Notes: a model not told the origin generated them from the sequence alone. DNA of 64,000 nucleotides from Cladocopium goreaui (GCA_947184155.2 CAMXCT020000325.1:124001-188000), one strand, 5' to 3'; positions 28,436 to 40,617 are shown, counted from the stretch's first letter. A program made the numbers and translations.

Positions 28436-28790
28436 CTTTATTGAAGCTACTTTGACATTTCACCACAGGGTATGTCAAATTTCACCAAACCCACCAGGAA
28501 TCATCCCAGCGGATTCCGCTGGGATGAGATCGGAGATTGGACCCAGAAGGGAGATTGGTCAACAACTAACATGGCTGATTGCTAGATAAATATATCATAA
28601 ATGGATTAAGACTTAACATAGAATGTTAGTTGTTGATATAAATAAATCATAAAATAAGATTATAAATGGATTCAGACTCTTTTTACATTCTTTTACCATG
28701 TGTGTTTTTCCCGCCATGGGTGCTGAAGCATCCGTAGGCTGTGAAAGCGCAAGCTGTGGTTCCAGATGGTCAATGGTTACATGCAGGTTT

Positions 28791-28897
28791 CCTAAAATGG
28801 AGGTATCCCAAAATGGGTGGTTTATAAATGTTTATAATGCAAAATCCTATTGAAATGGATGATTTGGTGGTATCCCCATTTTAGGAAACCTCCACAT
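28791..28897. repeat. Family C inverted-repeat element
   Basis: CAGGTTTCCTAAAATGGAGG opposed to CCCATTTTAGGAAACCTCCA, giving arms of about 25 bp. Confidence 0.75.
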
Positions 28898-28920
28898 CTA
28901 TAGATCTGGATAAATCAGAA

Positions 28921-29172
28921 TCATTGACTAACCTGAAATGTTCAATCATTTTGGGATGATTCCCCCATTTCTGATCACCATCTACTCTGACGTTGCAGTG
29001 AGGTCGTTCTAATTTATCCATAGATAGATAGATAGATAGATAGATTAGATTAGATAAAATTAGATAACATTAGATAAGATAAGATTAGATTAGATTAGAT
29101 TGGATTGGATAAGATTAGATTAGATTAGTTTCGATTAGATTAGATTAGATAGGATAGATAGATAGATAGATA
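28921..29172 (+). repeat. SINE-like repeat copy 3 with TAGA/TTAGA tail
   Basis: Shares CATTTTGGGATGATTCCC and GTTGCAGTGAGGTCGTT with copy 1. It is followed by about 150 bp of TAGA and TTAGA microsatellite (29022-29171). Confidence 0.55.
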
Positions 29173-30126
29173 TCGAAGTTATATGAATGTGAAAATGAGC
29201 AAGCAATTTTTCTGCATTCACTGTCGGATTGGGGGAGCCTCAATCGGCGTGAACTCTTTGATTATGTTGGGTAAACGTCTAAATCACCAATCTGTGGATC
29301 AAAAACATATATAATATATCCTGTACATAAATACAATGCGTCAAAATCCTGATTTTGGTGGGTCATTTTTTGCCCGTCTTTTTCGGACAGAAAACCCCTG
29401 CCGGCCTCAACCCATTCCCAAAGTCACCTTGTCCTTTGATAGGAGCTCTGGCGAAGGAATCCTCAATTTCGGAGATTCCAATGTTGGAACTGTGGTGGAA
29501 CTGTTGACCACGGTAAAACATGGAAAAAAACACCATGTCATTGTCATGTACAATATGGTACAACGGTATACAACGGTACAATATAGTTCGCTTTGGAACA
29601 CCCAATTTTATGGGCTATGGCGGCTATGAAGCCAGGAATTGCCTTTCCTCTCCCTTCTAAATGGCAACGGTGCGCTGGGAATAAAGTGATCCCTTCTGTG
29701 CCCCATTTAAGCGGGGCCGTTTTGTCAGTGTAAGTCAAGTTACGTTGTAGCCAAAATGTGATACTTTGTTCCCAAAAAGATTTATCAGTCGTCTTCTAAA
29801 TTATCCCACTTTTTTATAGTCATTTTCTTTTGCACCTGTTCTATCTTGGTGGCTGGGGCGACTTTTTATCCAGGTGATCCTCCAGGAATCCAGGAAGGCA
29901 GAAATCCACCACAGCGGAAAGCCCCAAAAAAAGAACAGCGGGCTTTATCAATCCAGGGTCGTGTCTAACTAATTTTCACTCTAACTATAATACGTATATA
30001 TATATATGTATATATATATATACATATATGTATATATATATATGAAAAATCACCCAGAGAATTTCCTCAACTTCAAAAATGGTTTTCTGCACTGCTGCAT
30101 TTCCCCCAACATGTGGAAAGAAACAC
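29173..30126. other. Intron-like DNA, no gene seen
   Basis: Mixed composition, with a TA tract at 29995-30044. A plus-strand open stretch at 29336-29629 has no domain. Confidence 0.45.
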
Positions 30127-30226
30127 CTCTTGAGAGAGTCAAGACACGCCGGGATCGTCAGATCTTCCTGTTCCTCTTCGTCCTCATCCTCCACCTCCAT
30201 AGCTTCCATGGAGTTTACCAGGCTTT
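30127..30226 (-). CDS. Putative exon with acidic stretch
   Basis: Open on the minus strand from CTCAG (acceptor) to AAGAG|GTGTTT (donor). The peptide runs SLVNSMEAMEVEDEDEEEQE and ends LTIPACLDSLKR. The acidic run suggests a linker or interaction segment. No family recognised. Confidence 0.5.
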
Positions 30227-30558
30227 CTGAGCGTCAGGGACGAAGTCACCATATTGGACTAGAATTCGCCATAGCAGTGATATGGGATGAGAATCATGAA
30301 CCAGAATTCCCACCAAACAATCACACCAATCATTCCCATGATGTTATCATGGGAATCACTGATTGATTCTTCATCTCCCAATAGATTCCCATTAAACTCA
30401 CTAAAAAAAACTCACTTTTAATGAATGGTGCTTCATGCAAGCGCCTTCCAGTTGTAAGTTGCAAGCCCGTCTCGATTTCCACCATTCATCCAACAGTAAA
30501 ACCAAGTCATTCGTGAACCAACTTAGCTAGCTCGGATATACTTGGTGAAAATCTTCGT
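30227..30558. other. Intron-like DNA, no gene seen
   Basis: Nothing beyond simple AT-rich sequence. Confidence 0.45.
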
Positions 30559-30662
30559 TACCCTCTGGTAAACTAACATAGCAATGGAAAATGACCATTT
30601 ATAGTGGATTTACCCATTAAAAATGGTGATTTTCCATAGCTATGTTAGTTCACCAGTGGGTA
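30559..30662. repeat. Family B hairpin element, intact
   Basis: TACCCTCTGGTAAACTAACA on the left and ATGTTAGTTCACCAGTGGGT on the right; arms of about 35-40 bp. Confidence 0.75.
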
Positions 30663-30749
30663 TACTGAGTATCCCCATCATATCCTCATCATATCCCCAT
30701 GATATCCCCATGATGTTTCCCCATTTTCCCTTGAACTCCAGCCAGAAAT

Positions 30750-30842
30750 TAACTGCGTGCAACGCGCAGTGCCGCAGAACCGGCGCCTCGACTCAACGCT
30801 TCCGCCGTGGGCCAACACACCAAGGAGCTCTCAGGGTTTGAC
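30750..30842 (-). other. GC-rich exon-like island
   Basis: Two minus frames are open (one with ELLGVLAHGGSVESRRRFCG). Boundaries and frame are uncertain and no family is recognised. Confidence 0.3.
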
Positions 30843-31087
30843 ACCTCTCGATACAAGTGGAAAATCGGACGTCCATGGAGGGGGCGTGAAGTTTCAAAAC
30901 CATCTACTCAACTTGGAAGAATTTTAGCCAACAACAATTTCATTGCAACAAGATCATGTTTTTTTTGTTGAGTTTTGGAGGTTTTTGGGCTGAAGATGAT
31001 TCAAAACGCACAATTCCGGACGACCATTGATGCTCAACAAGATCAGAGTTCAAGCTCCGACAAAGGTGATAGACAAAGATTTACACA

Positions 31088-31214
31088 AGGTGGTGCCCCC
31101 AGTTATAAATGGGTTATAATACCATTAACTAAACTACCATAGATATATCACCTATAAACCATAGTGAAATTGGACTTATTTGCACCAACTTAGCTAACTA
31201 TGGGGCACACCACC
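31088..31214. repeat. Family H inverted-repeat element
   Basis: Terminal GGTGGTGCCCC opposed to GGGGCACACCACC, with an ACTATGG core. Confidence 0.5.
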
Positions 31215-31251
31215 CTGTAGTATCTATGAGGCAAACACACATTCCAAGAAA

Positions 31252-31355
31252 TGGGGGTTTCCTAAGTCATGGGGGTACCCCAATAGCTGGATGGTTTATC
31301 TTGTGGAAAATCCATAAATTGATTTGGGGGTACCCCTATTTCAGGAAACCTCCAA
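31252..31355. repeat. Family C inverted-repeat element
   Basis: GGGGGTTTCCTAAGTCATGG to ATTTCAGGAAACCTCCAAA, with GGGGTACCCC-type inner arms. Confidence 0.7.
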
Positions 31356-31988
31356 ATAAAGTTCAGGAACGGTAAGAAAACACTTTCTCTCGGATAGTTG
31401 TTTGAGGCTGCCTTGTTGAAGCCTAAAATGATGGGTACCTACTTGTAAATGGGACCTGACACATCATCCTAGTGAACTCGGACACCGTCAACCCCTGACA
31501 ATTCCAGCACGGATCTTGATCACTGAAAAAAGGATGTTTAAATCGCCATGGAAATTTGTTGCGTAGCCAATGATTTGTGATCCATTTACACACCCTGAAA
31601 AACGTCAACAGTTCAAAGTGAAAAAAAAACTTATGGATCTTTATGGTCCATAGAAGGATGAAAAAGGGTGTATCTGAAAATACGGTCCTTCCAAATCCAC
31701 CGGTTCATCATCAACTTCTCTAATCAAAAATGGCGCGATTCTTGGGACCCTGTTTTCAGACACCATGTTGATCTCCATGGAAATCGTGTGCGAAATCCCC
31801 AACGCGAAACGCCTAAAAACGTTTTGTCGTTTTGCCATCTGAAATGCCATCTTTGATTGGAATCTGTTGAGTTTTATAGATTTTCCCCTACTGAAATGCC
31901 AGTGATTTTGTTTAGCCATAGATTCCCCAAGTGATGAAATCTCCAAGCAGAAACTTCCGCTGCTTCCGCCCGGCGAAAATAACCCTAC
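31356..31988. other. Intron-like DNA, no gene seen
   Basis: Open frames on both strands at 31640-31950 have no recognisable protein features. Confidence 0.4.
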
Positions 31989-32017
31989 CTCCTTGGCGGG
32001 GATGAGGCCGAAAATGC
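31989..32017 (-). CDS. Possible 29-bp micro-exon
   Basis: Minus strand: ATCACAG acceptor, then codons for IFGLIPAKE, then GAG|GTAGGG donor. Small and GC-rich against AT-rich surroundings. Tentative. Confidence 0.25.
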
Positions 32018-32655
32018 CTGTGATTTTTGTCGAAAATGATGGTGGTTCATGAGGATATCATGGGGATACTTGGCCAACCAAGTACAACTAAGCAAGTTAG
32101 CCAAGTTAGAAAAGTTAGCTAGGTCATAGTAGGTTGGTTTGGGTTTTGTAACGTGTTGGGTGATGGACACATAGTTTGATGATGTTTGATGGGTCATCCA
32201 ACCTCCTGATGGGGCGTTCGGATAACCCTTGCAGGAAGACACACCAGATGCGGATGTAAATCCAACCAAAAAATCGAAATGTTCACCCAGTTTGCATCTT
32301 CTTTTTTGGAACCATAGGTACACTAGGTACACCGTTCCCAAGTCGATGCTACGCCCGCTAGCTGCCTGGAATGTGGATCTTGTACAGGTGATCGATGCAC
32401 CTCATGTCCTGATTGTTTGATGTTTCCCCCCATGGTGGGTCGAAATCTCCAGGACGAAACCCTGAATTTCTGAATCTTTCGATGCATGGATAAGGGAAGA
32501 TGCCGACTGCTGGATACACGGATATGGCGAAGATTTTCTCAAATGAGGTGCCACTGGAAGAACGAGATTTATCATTTCAATGAATCATCCAATTTCAGGA
32601 GTTTGAGCCAATCCCATATTGTGGGTGTTGAAACTTTGAGTTAGGGATACTTGTG
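32018..32655. other. Intron-like DNA, no gene seen
   Basis: No recognised gene or repeat. Confidence 0.45.
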
Positions 32656-32755
32656 TACCCTCTGGTAAACAAACATAGCTATTGAACATTGCCATTTATA
32701 GTTTTCCCATTGAACATGGTGATTTTCCATAGTTATGTTAGTTTACCAGAGGGTA
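32656..32755. repeat. Family B hairpin element, intact
   Basis: TACCCTCTGGTAAAC and GTTTACCAGAGGGTA ends, 100 bp in total. Confidence 0.8.
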
Positions 32756-33035
32756 TATTCAAACAAGGCTGGGTTTTTTCGGTCGTTTCGTGGAAATGAA
32801 TCAATGAAAAACTTTCAGGCCAACCGGAATAAATGCACCATGTCCCATTGACATCCAATTACCATGTGGGTGGCATTCAACACACTATCTATCCTCAAAA
32901 AGGAGGTTTATCACATACCTCCCACATGTATTCCATTTGTTGATGGATCAAGACGCATTATACCATATTTGGGAGGATGAACAGCAAAAAATCCAGGCTT
33001 TTGACCCATGCTGATCTTACCCCATGGGCGTTAAA

Positions 33036-33312
33036 ATGGGGGATCCCCAAGTCACCATGGGTTTCAATACTTAAATGGTCATCCATGACTTGGATGATTT
33101 CGGGGTACCCCCATGGCTTAGGAAACCTCCACATAAAAACTATTCTTGTATATATATATATATATCCCATTACATACCCATTACGATTGGTATATTCCCA
33201 TTATATATCCACTATATGGAGGTTTCCTGAAATGAAGGGGTACCCCTAAATCATCTACTTTAATAGGATTTACCATCCAGCTATTGGGGTACCCCCATGT
33301 ATGAAACGCCCC
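33036..33312. repeat. Two family C elements, 80 bp apart
   Basis: The first copy, 33036-33134, ends GGCTTAGGAAACCTCC. The second, 33216-33312, begins GGAGGTTTCCTGAAATGAAG. They are in opposite orientation around a TATATATCCCATTA spacer. Confidence 0.65.
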
Positions 33313-33324
33313 TAATATGTACAC

Positions 33325-33446
33325 CTAAAACATCTCGAAACCGTTCGTCCTGGGTCAGCGTCTCGCCCGCTATGACTTCACCCGCCACGTGGGTGGTCAA
33401 GTAGATGCAGTAGCGACCCAGAAGCAACTCGTCCTGCTGTCGCTGG
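33325..33446 (-). CDS. Putative exon, function unknown
   Basis: GC-rich and open on the minus strand between an AG acceptor near 33446 and a TTTAG|GTGTAC donor at 33325. The peptide includes DELLLGRYCIYLTTHVAGEV and then IAGETLTQDERFRDVLG. It shares the motif EVIAG, and 16 identical bases, with the exon-like island at 40.6 kb. It lies about 900 bp downstream of the exon at 34.4 kb on the same strand, and the two probably belong to one gene. No family recognised. Confidence 0.5.
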
Positions 33447-33473
33447 CTGGTGTATCATTGGGATAAGAATGCT

Positions 33474-33620
33474 ACAGGATGGGGGCCCCAGTCGATAGCT
33501 ATTTTTCAGTTGTCTGAAACATGTGGCAAAAAAAACTATGGTTTCTGGTAGATATAACTATACTTAGTGGATGTTAATGGGGGTTATAAGCCAACTTATA
33601 ACTGGGGGGGGCCATCCTGT
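33474..33620. repeat. Family H-like inverted-repeat element
   Basis: ACAGGATGGGGGCCCCAGT opposed to ACTGGGGGGGGCCATCCTGT, with an ACTATAC core. Confidence 0.6.
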
Positions 33621-34077
33621 AATATTAATACTTCGGATGTGTGGGAAATTGTGGGAATGTAATTGGGAAAACACCACTTTAATGTGAAAATCACAAGAAC
33701 AATGGGACATTTTCTGGGACTGGAGATTCACCATCAAGCATTTCCTGTCTTTCCCCAAGAATTCACGGGAATATCGTGGGAAATCATGGAATATACCCTC
33801 CGCTTTCTGAAAAAAAAAAAATGATGTTCCCAGCGAACTAGCCACCTCCATGGTGAACGGCCACGGGGGGGATTTTCCAGCCATGGACATGATGACACCG
33901 GCAGGTAGCGAGCTGAGGTTTCAAACCATCAAATTTGGGGGTCGCCGATTTTCGGAGAAAAAAAACGGGGTCTCTTTTTGAGGTGTGCTTTTCGTATGTT
34001 TTCAATCAAGGGCCACCTCCAAAATCCAGATAGGTTGAAAAACTGCCCATAGTTGGGATGAACTAGGACTTCATTGA
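33621..34077. other. Intron-like DNA, no gene seen
   Basis: No coding signal recognised. Confidence 0.45.
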
Positions 34078-34190
34078 TGAGTCAAAACCCTGGTAGCCTA
34101 TGTGTTTTTGCACCAAAATAGCTTGTATAATTGCATAGATGGATGTTCATCACCCTATTCCAACGGTCCCATGGTACTAACCCATCCTAA
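34078..34190. repeat. Family E inverted-repeat element
   Basis: GAGTCAAAACCCTGGTAGCC start and TGGATGTTCATC interior, as at 61.2 kb. Confidence 0.5.
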
Positions 34191-34364
34191 AATTTCCATA
34201 GAATGCGAAATTCCAGAGTAAACCTTGGCTACTGTATGAGCTGATCAGGTGATATTTGCCCTGAAGTTCAATAATTGAAGTACTCTAACCTACCACACCG
34301 GTCAATAGTCAGATTATATATCCCTATACCATCATTTCTGTTGGTTCCTTCATGGTTCCCCCAT

Positions 34365-34478
34365 TAGTTCGTCCCGGTCCAGCAAGCGTGAGTAGGTGTA
34401 GCCCACCACGCTACCCAAGTAGGGCGCCAAGGCACCGACATACTCCTCCAACAACCTCCGGCGACCAACGAAAAACTG
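34365..34478 (-). CDS. Putative exon, function unknown
   Basis: Minus strand: TTTTTTCCCAG acceptor before 34478, then an open frame containing FVGRRRLLEEYVGALAPYLG and SVVGYTYSRLLDRDELMG. The donor is unclear; a GA-type site near 34365 is possible. Its composition and acceptor are among the most convincing in the window. No family recognised. Confidence 0.5.
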
Positions 34479-35331
34479 CTGGGAAAAAACGGAGAAAATG
34501 TGGAAAATCACAGGGATTTTTTTGTGGAAAACATGGAAAATCACAGGGAAAACTGTGAAATATTTGAAAGCAAAATCGCAAAGACCTCAATTTTTTTTGA
34601 TGTTTCAACGGTTGGGAAATTGTGGCATCACTGCAGCATCTGCAGAGATCACAAAAAACTGATCTAAGCTATGCGGGTGCGCCATGCCATGCCATGCCAA
34701 CCTATATGGCCTGATGAAAAATCTGGCGATAGAAAAATCATGATGGGATGGCCATAATAGCTATAAGCCATGGCAATCATTGATATATCATTGATTGTAT
34801 ATACCAAAAAATATAGAATAGGTAATTATTGGTAATTAGCCATAGGTATATCATTAATATCCCATGATATATACTATGGTATATATATATATACTATATC
34901 CCATTCAGTGGTAATGAAAAAGGCGGTGAACAATGTAAACAGTCGTCAGACTGGGTCCCTACAAGGTCCTTCGAATGGAAAGGAAAACCATATCCGTATA
35001 CCAAAGCTGTATACCATTGATCACTAGGAATCCTCTAGCAAGTTCAATGAGGGTTTTATAAGTCAGGTGAGGCCTAAAAAAACGTCGCGATTTTTACCAG
35101 CCCTAGTTGGCGTGGCGTGTCATCCCGCGATGCTCATCCCGCTACGGATTCCAGCTTCATCATGGCTATAGAAAAGCCATGACCCCGAAGTGATTTGGGT
35201 CTCTACTATGGCCTATACCCCAAAATCCATGGCTATTTGATAACTAGGATCAATGGTGATGATATTTGGCCATGGCTTTTAAAAAAAGAGGTCATGTATG
35301 TTCAGACAAAGCCATGTTAATATTTTTTCAC
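34479..35331. other. Intron-like DNA, no gene seen
   Basis: A CATGC pentanucleotide run at 34682-34700 and TA-rich sequence at 34790-34905. Nothing coding recognised. Confidence 0.45.
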
Positions 35332-35438
35332 CATGTAACTTGACCATGTCTTCCAAGGAACGGCATCAAAACCATCGACACTGCTGGCACCACCAAGAGC
35401 TGGGTCAAGCTGGTACAGTGCCCTGTCCACATTAGCGT
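35332..35438 (-). CDS. Putative exon, function unknown
   Basis: Minus strand: TTTTTGCCAG acceptor, then a frame containing ANVDRALYQLDPALGGASSV and DGFDAVPWKTWSSYM, then an ATG|GTGAAA donor. Strongly protein-like. It lies about 850 bp upstream of the 34.4-kb exon on the same strand. No family recognised. Confidence 0.5.
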
Positions 35439-36414
35439 CTGGCAAAAACCCGGGTCCCCAAGCCGGGTCCCCAAGTCATGGTGGTTTCAGTGATTTCAGA
35501 GGATTTACCCAAGAACCTGGTCATTTAGCCCATTGATTTACCCAAAAAAAATGGTGATTTTATTGGTGAGTGACCGATTCCATCGGATCACCGAACCAGA
35601 TTTTTCCGAAACAGATCCGTGCCATGACGGGGTGAAACACCAGCGGACTTCGAAATGGACATGTCTTGAGCAGCGCAAGATGGAGATGTTCACAGCAAAA
35701 CCATGGGATTTCACGTGGAATTACCCAGAGTACATGGGAATTTTGATGGGATGAAAAATGATGGAGTTGGACTTAGGGAACCTTATTGGTACCATGGTAA
35801 AATCACCCCCTGATTTGAGATACGAGCCCTTAAAAAATAGGCGTCCTTGATTGTAGAACCTAAAAAACTGCCATATCCAATAGGAATATAATCTTCCACA
35901 CCCAATGTTTGGGAGGGTTGAGTCTCATCTATCCACTTGGTGCTCTTACTGGCTCGCAAATCCCCACTGCAATATCGAGTGGCCTGCAACCAGACAGGCA
36001 TGGGGTATGTGTCAAAAATTGGGATGCTTGATTAGGATCATAACCCTTTTACACAACATGCTTGTCGGATGAATGCTATAAAAACATTTTTTGTAAAACT
36101 ATATAATTATATAAGCACCTATATAAGCTACTTATATCATCTTATATCCATTTATATATACCCAGGGCAATTGCATGCAAATACCTGTTACAAACCCGCA
36201 TGCAATTGTGACTGGTATGTGGTCAATAGCCATGGTTGCTAGTTCACCAATTCCTTTGATGTTTGCCCCAGCTATACATATCTATACATCGTGTGTAACC
36301 ACTTTGTAGGTAGATAACCAAGTGATAGATGGGATGTGCTTGTACTGTTACAATCTGTTACATACTGCTACCACTTCTGATTCCTTCAAGATGGGACCTC
36401 ATATTTTTTGTAGG
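35439..36414. other. Intron-like DNA, no gene seen
   Basis: The segment 35850-36000 is open on the minus strand, without recognised features. Confidence 0.4.
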
Positions 36415-36560
36415 GCTCCAAGTGGCTTGACTGTTGGGTTTCTCGTCCCAGTCGTCCCCTGAGCCTGCCACCAGTGACTTCAATGAGAGCGCCAGCACCC
36501 GAAGCCACGGAAAGTTCAGGGGAGAATCTGGATCTTTTCCTCGAAACAAACGACCAAAGT
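36415..36560. other. Exon-like island, strand unclear
   Basis: GC-richer, with open frames on both strands (plus: ATSDFNESASTRSHGKFRGE; minus: ELSVASGAGALIEVTGGRLR). Not resolved. Confidence 0.3.
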
Positions 36561-36565
36561 CATGT

Positions 36566-36745
36566 GAACTGCTGTTGTCCTTGCTGTTGTTGTTGCTGGT
36601 TGTTGCTGGTTGTTGCTGTTTGGCATGTGTATTTGTATTATTACTACTGCTCTTGTTCTTCTTGTTCTTGTTCTTGTTGTTGTTCTTCTTCTTCTTCTTG
36701 TTCTTGTTCTTGTTCTTTCTGTTCTTCTTCTTCTTGTTATTGTTG
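36566..36745 (+). repeat. TTGTTC/TTCTTC/TGTTGC microsatellite
   Basis: Pyrimidine-rich interrupted trinucleotide run of about 180 bp. Confidence 0.85.
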
Positions 36746-37930
36746 CTGGGGGTATTGAATCGGTGATGGGATTATTAACTATAGCTTATGGCTTATCCTC
36801 TGGAAATCTGACCGTTCATGGGTCATCTGCAGAAACACTGATCCCAAAAAATGTGCGTGACAGTAGGTTTATGTAAAGCAACCTCCAAAACAAATCATAA
36901 GTCCAACATGAGCCGGAAAAAAACCAAAAAAAAACTGGTTCAGCACGATCCAAGCTGCAGATCCTGACCCGTGCCGCTAAACATCCTGCCAGTTGTTGTA
37001 AGTTGATGCTGGCCATATGTTCCTCCTACTGTCCATGGTTTTTGATGCTTAATCCTCCATTTTTTGTGGGTCCCTTTCTTTGGGGTCTCGAACTCTACTG
37101 GCGTTGATGGCAAAATATCGCGGTGAAACAGTGTTGAAAAGCCTCCCTCAAAATAGTGACATCTGCAGAGAAAATATTAGGAAGCACCACCTGGTCAGAT
37201 GAAAAAACAAAATGCCTAACCACCAGGTGAAACCTGTTAAACCAGCTACACCTCCTGATATTGGAAATCAAGATATTTTTGCTGAGCCCCTGGTACAACC
37301 ACCAGTTCTTTGGCAAAACCTGTTTTTCTGCCACGTGGCTGCAGGGTTGCCCCGGAGAACACACACGCATGGCCTCGGATTTGGTTTTCATCATCCACAC
37401 AGGTTCGGGTTTCGAATGATTGGACCCATAGAACGCTCTGGAGCATATGGCAGAGTCAATGCCAAAAAATGTTTTAAAAAAAAAAAAGATCATTTGGAGA
37501 TGTGGCCTTGACAGCCATCACGCCGTTTAACGAATTCTTTGTGGGCACAAAAGCCATATGACATCTTGGGATATTTCAATCAACAAAACAAAGTCAGGGT
37601 TGCTCCCACACTGGATACGTTTGGAGGGGAAAGTGAAATAAAGATGTAAACATCGGGGGAATGCTGTAAAACGACCCATCATGTCCTGGCTAACAAAAAT
37701 ACTGGATATGTTGAGCGACCATGATCCAAACACTCCTGCCACGGCGAACGGTTCGCTTCCATGGTCTATCACGATCTCCCCCTTAAAATGAGCAGTCGTA
37801 CCCCCTACTTTTTGAACAACACAAAATACTGGCGAAAAATATCCCAAGAGATCCAAACAAACATATACAGATATATACATGTCCAAACGAATACGTCCAA
37901 TATATGTTGAATATATCCCATTGTATCCGC
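36746..37930. other. Intron-like DNA, no convincing gene
   Basis: Both strands carry ~100-130-codon open frames at 37095-37511 without recognisable domains, possibly decayed repeat sequence. Confidence 0.4.
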
Positions 37931-37992
37931 ATGCTGTTGTTGCTGTTGTTGCTGTTGTTGCTGTTGTTGTTGTTGCTGCGATTGCTGTTGTA
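37931..37992 (+). repeat. TGTTGC/TGT microsatellite
   Basis: Short interrupted TGC-TGT run; it yields polyglutamine on the minus strand. Confidence 0.85.
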
Positions 37993-38002
37993 AAGAAATA
38001 TG

Positions 38003-38140
38003 AGCAGTGTTCAAAACCCCTCTGTCATTCCATTTCATCCTGGTTAAGAACGGGATTCCCCGTTCTTGGATTATGATATAATCCCCAATGACTATGAAAG
38101 GTAGTATAATCCCCGAACTAATCATCAACCCTGCCAGGGG
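38003..38140. repeat. Family F element
   Basis: Shares GTGTTCAAAACCCCT, GGATTATGATATAATCCCC and ATCATCAACC with elements at 51.5 and 57.0 kb. Confidence 0.55.
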
Positions 38141-38179
38141 TAGATCGCAGCCACTGCTATGAAAGTCAATCCCCGGATT

Positions 38180-38255
38180 CCGCAGAAACCCATCCGACCA
38201 AAGTGACGGGAGTGCAGCAGCTGCAGCCCATCCACGCGAAATCCATAGTGAGGTC
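38180..38255 (-). CDS. Putative exon, function unknown
   Basis: Minus strand: a pyrimidine-rich TTTCTTCCCATCTC stretch and CCAAG acceptor, then an open frame containing GPHYGFRVDGLQLLHSRHFG and RMGFCGIRG. The downstream boundary is not clear. Strongly protein-like; no family recognised. Confidence 0.45.
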
Positions 38256-39140
38256 CTTGGGCGATCGAGATGGGAAGAAACATGAGTTTTTTGTTTTTTT
38301 TCGGAAAAAAAAAACAGGGAGTAATGGAATATCATGGAATAATATCTGATATCAAAGGATTATATATAGCTATATTTTTACATATGTACAAAAACGAGTT
38401 CATAATGTTGTGTATCATTTCGCAATCTCTATTCTTCAGTGATGTTTTTGAGATCGAAGATTTGCTCACGGAATTTCATCACCAGCATGAATAGATCTGC
38501 GGATCACACACCAACTCTTCAACCACTGATTGAACGCTGGTTCAACAAAAGAATTTAGAATCTGAGGACTACACAATTTAAAACGTTTGTATTTACGGGT
38601 TGCACAAGTTCTCGTGCCATCAAATATACACATGACACATGATGCTTTTCTTTCAAACTATCCTCTGGTACTTTCACATTTTGACATCGAAAATGACCCA
38701 TGACAGCAGATTAGTCGCTTTAAAAAAAAAATAACTATGTTCCATGGCAAACTGTTAGGTTTCCAAAGGGCATTAACCAATAGTCAATCATATCTGATGA
38801 AAATTCCATTACATTCAAATTCTACCACCATTTTTCATGGAAATGGGCATCCATCGCTCGCATTTTCCCATGGTCATGGCGACGTCCGGATCAAGGCAAA
38901 GGACTGTGCCCTGGTTTTGTCTAAAATGTCGGCACTTCATGAAATTTCATCAACGCTACTGCAGGCTGGTGCCCCCCAGTGATCGCTAAATCGCGATTGG
39001 TTGGTTGGTGCTTTTATGTTCATCCAATTTCGCGCCATGGTAACTTTGTTGGTGATATATCGAACTAGTTGGGATTTTGTCACCCATTTCTAACTGAAGA
39101 AACACCACCTTCTGGGACATCCGATTCATGGGGATATCAT
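38256..39140. other. Intron-like DNA, no gene seen
   Basis: Nothing recognised. Confidence 0.45.
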
Positions 39141-39336
39141 CTGGTTGGTGGCTGAGCCACCTACCCCTCTGAAAAATCATGGAGTGAAAGTCAGTTGGGA
39201 TGATGAAATTCCCAACTGTTTCTGGAAAAATCCATTAAAATCCATTAAAATCTATTAAACCACTATAATCCATTAATCCCAACTGTTTCTGGAAAGTCTA
39301 ATCAAAAATTCCATGGTTCCAGTCACCACCAACCAG
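39141..39336. repeat. Family A MITE, long variant
   Basis: CTGGTTGGTGGCT to CACCACCAACCAG, 196 bp. It has an extra CCATTAAAATC-type insert shared with the copy at 53.9 kb. TCAT on both flanks suggests a 4-bp target duplication. Confidence 0.75.
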
Positions 39337-39483
39337 TCATGGACAGTTTCAAACGCGATATGGTCATCGGTCATCCATCCCGTTTCGAGCATCCCCCAAG
39401 GACTGCTTTCCCTGGATCGATCAAACATATCAAACTATGACCGTGACCAAATCCTGTCATGTTGAAACCACATGAAGAAAAAC

Positions 39484-39602
39484 TACCATCTGGTTATGAC
39501 TAACAGTTCGCCATGGAAAATCACCATTTGTAATAGGTAAACCATCTATAAATGGGTCATTTTCCATGGCTATGTTAAATAAATTTAAACAATCAGAGGG
39601 TA
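39484..39602. repeat. Family B element, variant
   Basis: TACCATCTGGTTATGACTAA start, ATCAGAGGGTA end. Confidence 0.6.
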
Positions 39603-39930
39603 AAACATCAAATGATAGTAAATCCATCCTCCATGGCTCCATGGTGCAAAGCAAAAAAACAAAAATATTTCGGTCACATAGCATTGGCGTTTGATTCAGA
39701 GATCCACAGAACCAAACCATCCAAAAAATACCTCTTCTTGGGGATATGTTTTTTCACCCCAGCTTGGGTCGATAATTCAAATTGGTCATTGGTGGATCCC
39801 GCAAAACACGCCACTACCACAAGCACAGCATGATAACGAACAATGACCAGATTTGGATTCTGTCAATCCCCGGTGCTCAGTTTCATCTAATGTGATATGC
39901 CCTCATTGACAGTATGAAATATCAGGCAGA

Positions 39931-40044
39931 TATGGAGGTTTCCTGACATAGGGCTACCCCGAAATCATCCATCTGAGTTTCGGATTTTCCACCAGAAAAA
40001 CCATCCATTTATGGGGTACCACCATTTATGGAAACCCACATATG
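39931..40044. repeat. Family C inverted-repeat element
   Basis: TATGGAGGTTTCCTGACATA to ATGGAAACCCACATATGG. Confidence 0.65.
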
Positions 40045-40617
40045 GTTATATTTAAAGACACCGAAAGATAAAAACGCCCTCAATGCTGCCGCTGCGAAAC
40101 TGGAAGGGTCCGAATTGGGTTCTGAAGGGCGCCCATGGCCTCAAATCGGGATAAAAACCCACTGCCCAGGGTGGGTCAAAACCCTAAATTCCAGGGGGTG
40201 AAAACCTCATTTTCCCATGAAAATTGCAACTTGTAGGGGCATTCCCTATGTTCAGACTGTGGGGAAACAGAGTCTCGTTCTCGGCAAACCATCTCGGCTT
40301 CATACCCAGTTCAGTTCGTTTCATCTACCAAAGTAATCATGATGCCCTAAAAATTGTGAGAGTGACACAACGAAGCACACCAACCAAAACAAACTGGTCA
40401 AAAGGTTTTTTGTTTCTCAGACGCTGGAATAAGGATTCAAAGGGATCTGGTGTTTCTGCCATGACAACAGCTGAGCTATCCTTGAACGACCAACACTGCC
40501 AAGGGGCCTCTACCGCCCCACCTCAAACGCTTCAAGTCAAACTTCTGGGGTGATCCTGGAGTTAGCACATAAGAATAGCCAGCAGTTCTTTAAATCCCCG
40601 TTGTAGCCGGTTTTAAC
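40045..40617. other. Intron-like DNA, no gene assigned
   Basis: The plus-strand open frame 40224-40553 shows no recognised family. Confidence 0.4.

Noticed and set aside
28056-28478. 140-codon minus-strand frame
   Set aside because: It overlaps a family B element, has an odd composition and no recognisable motif.
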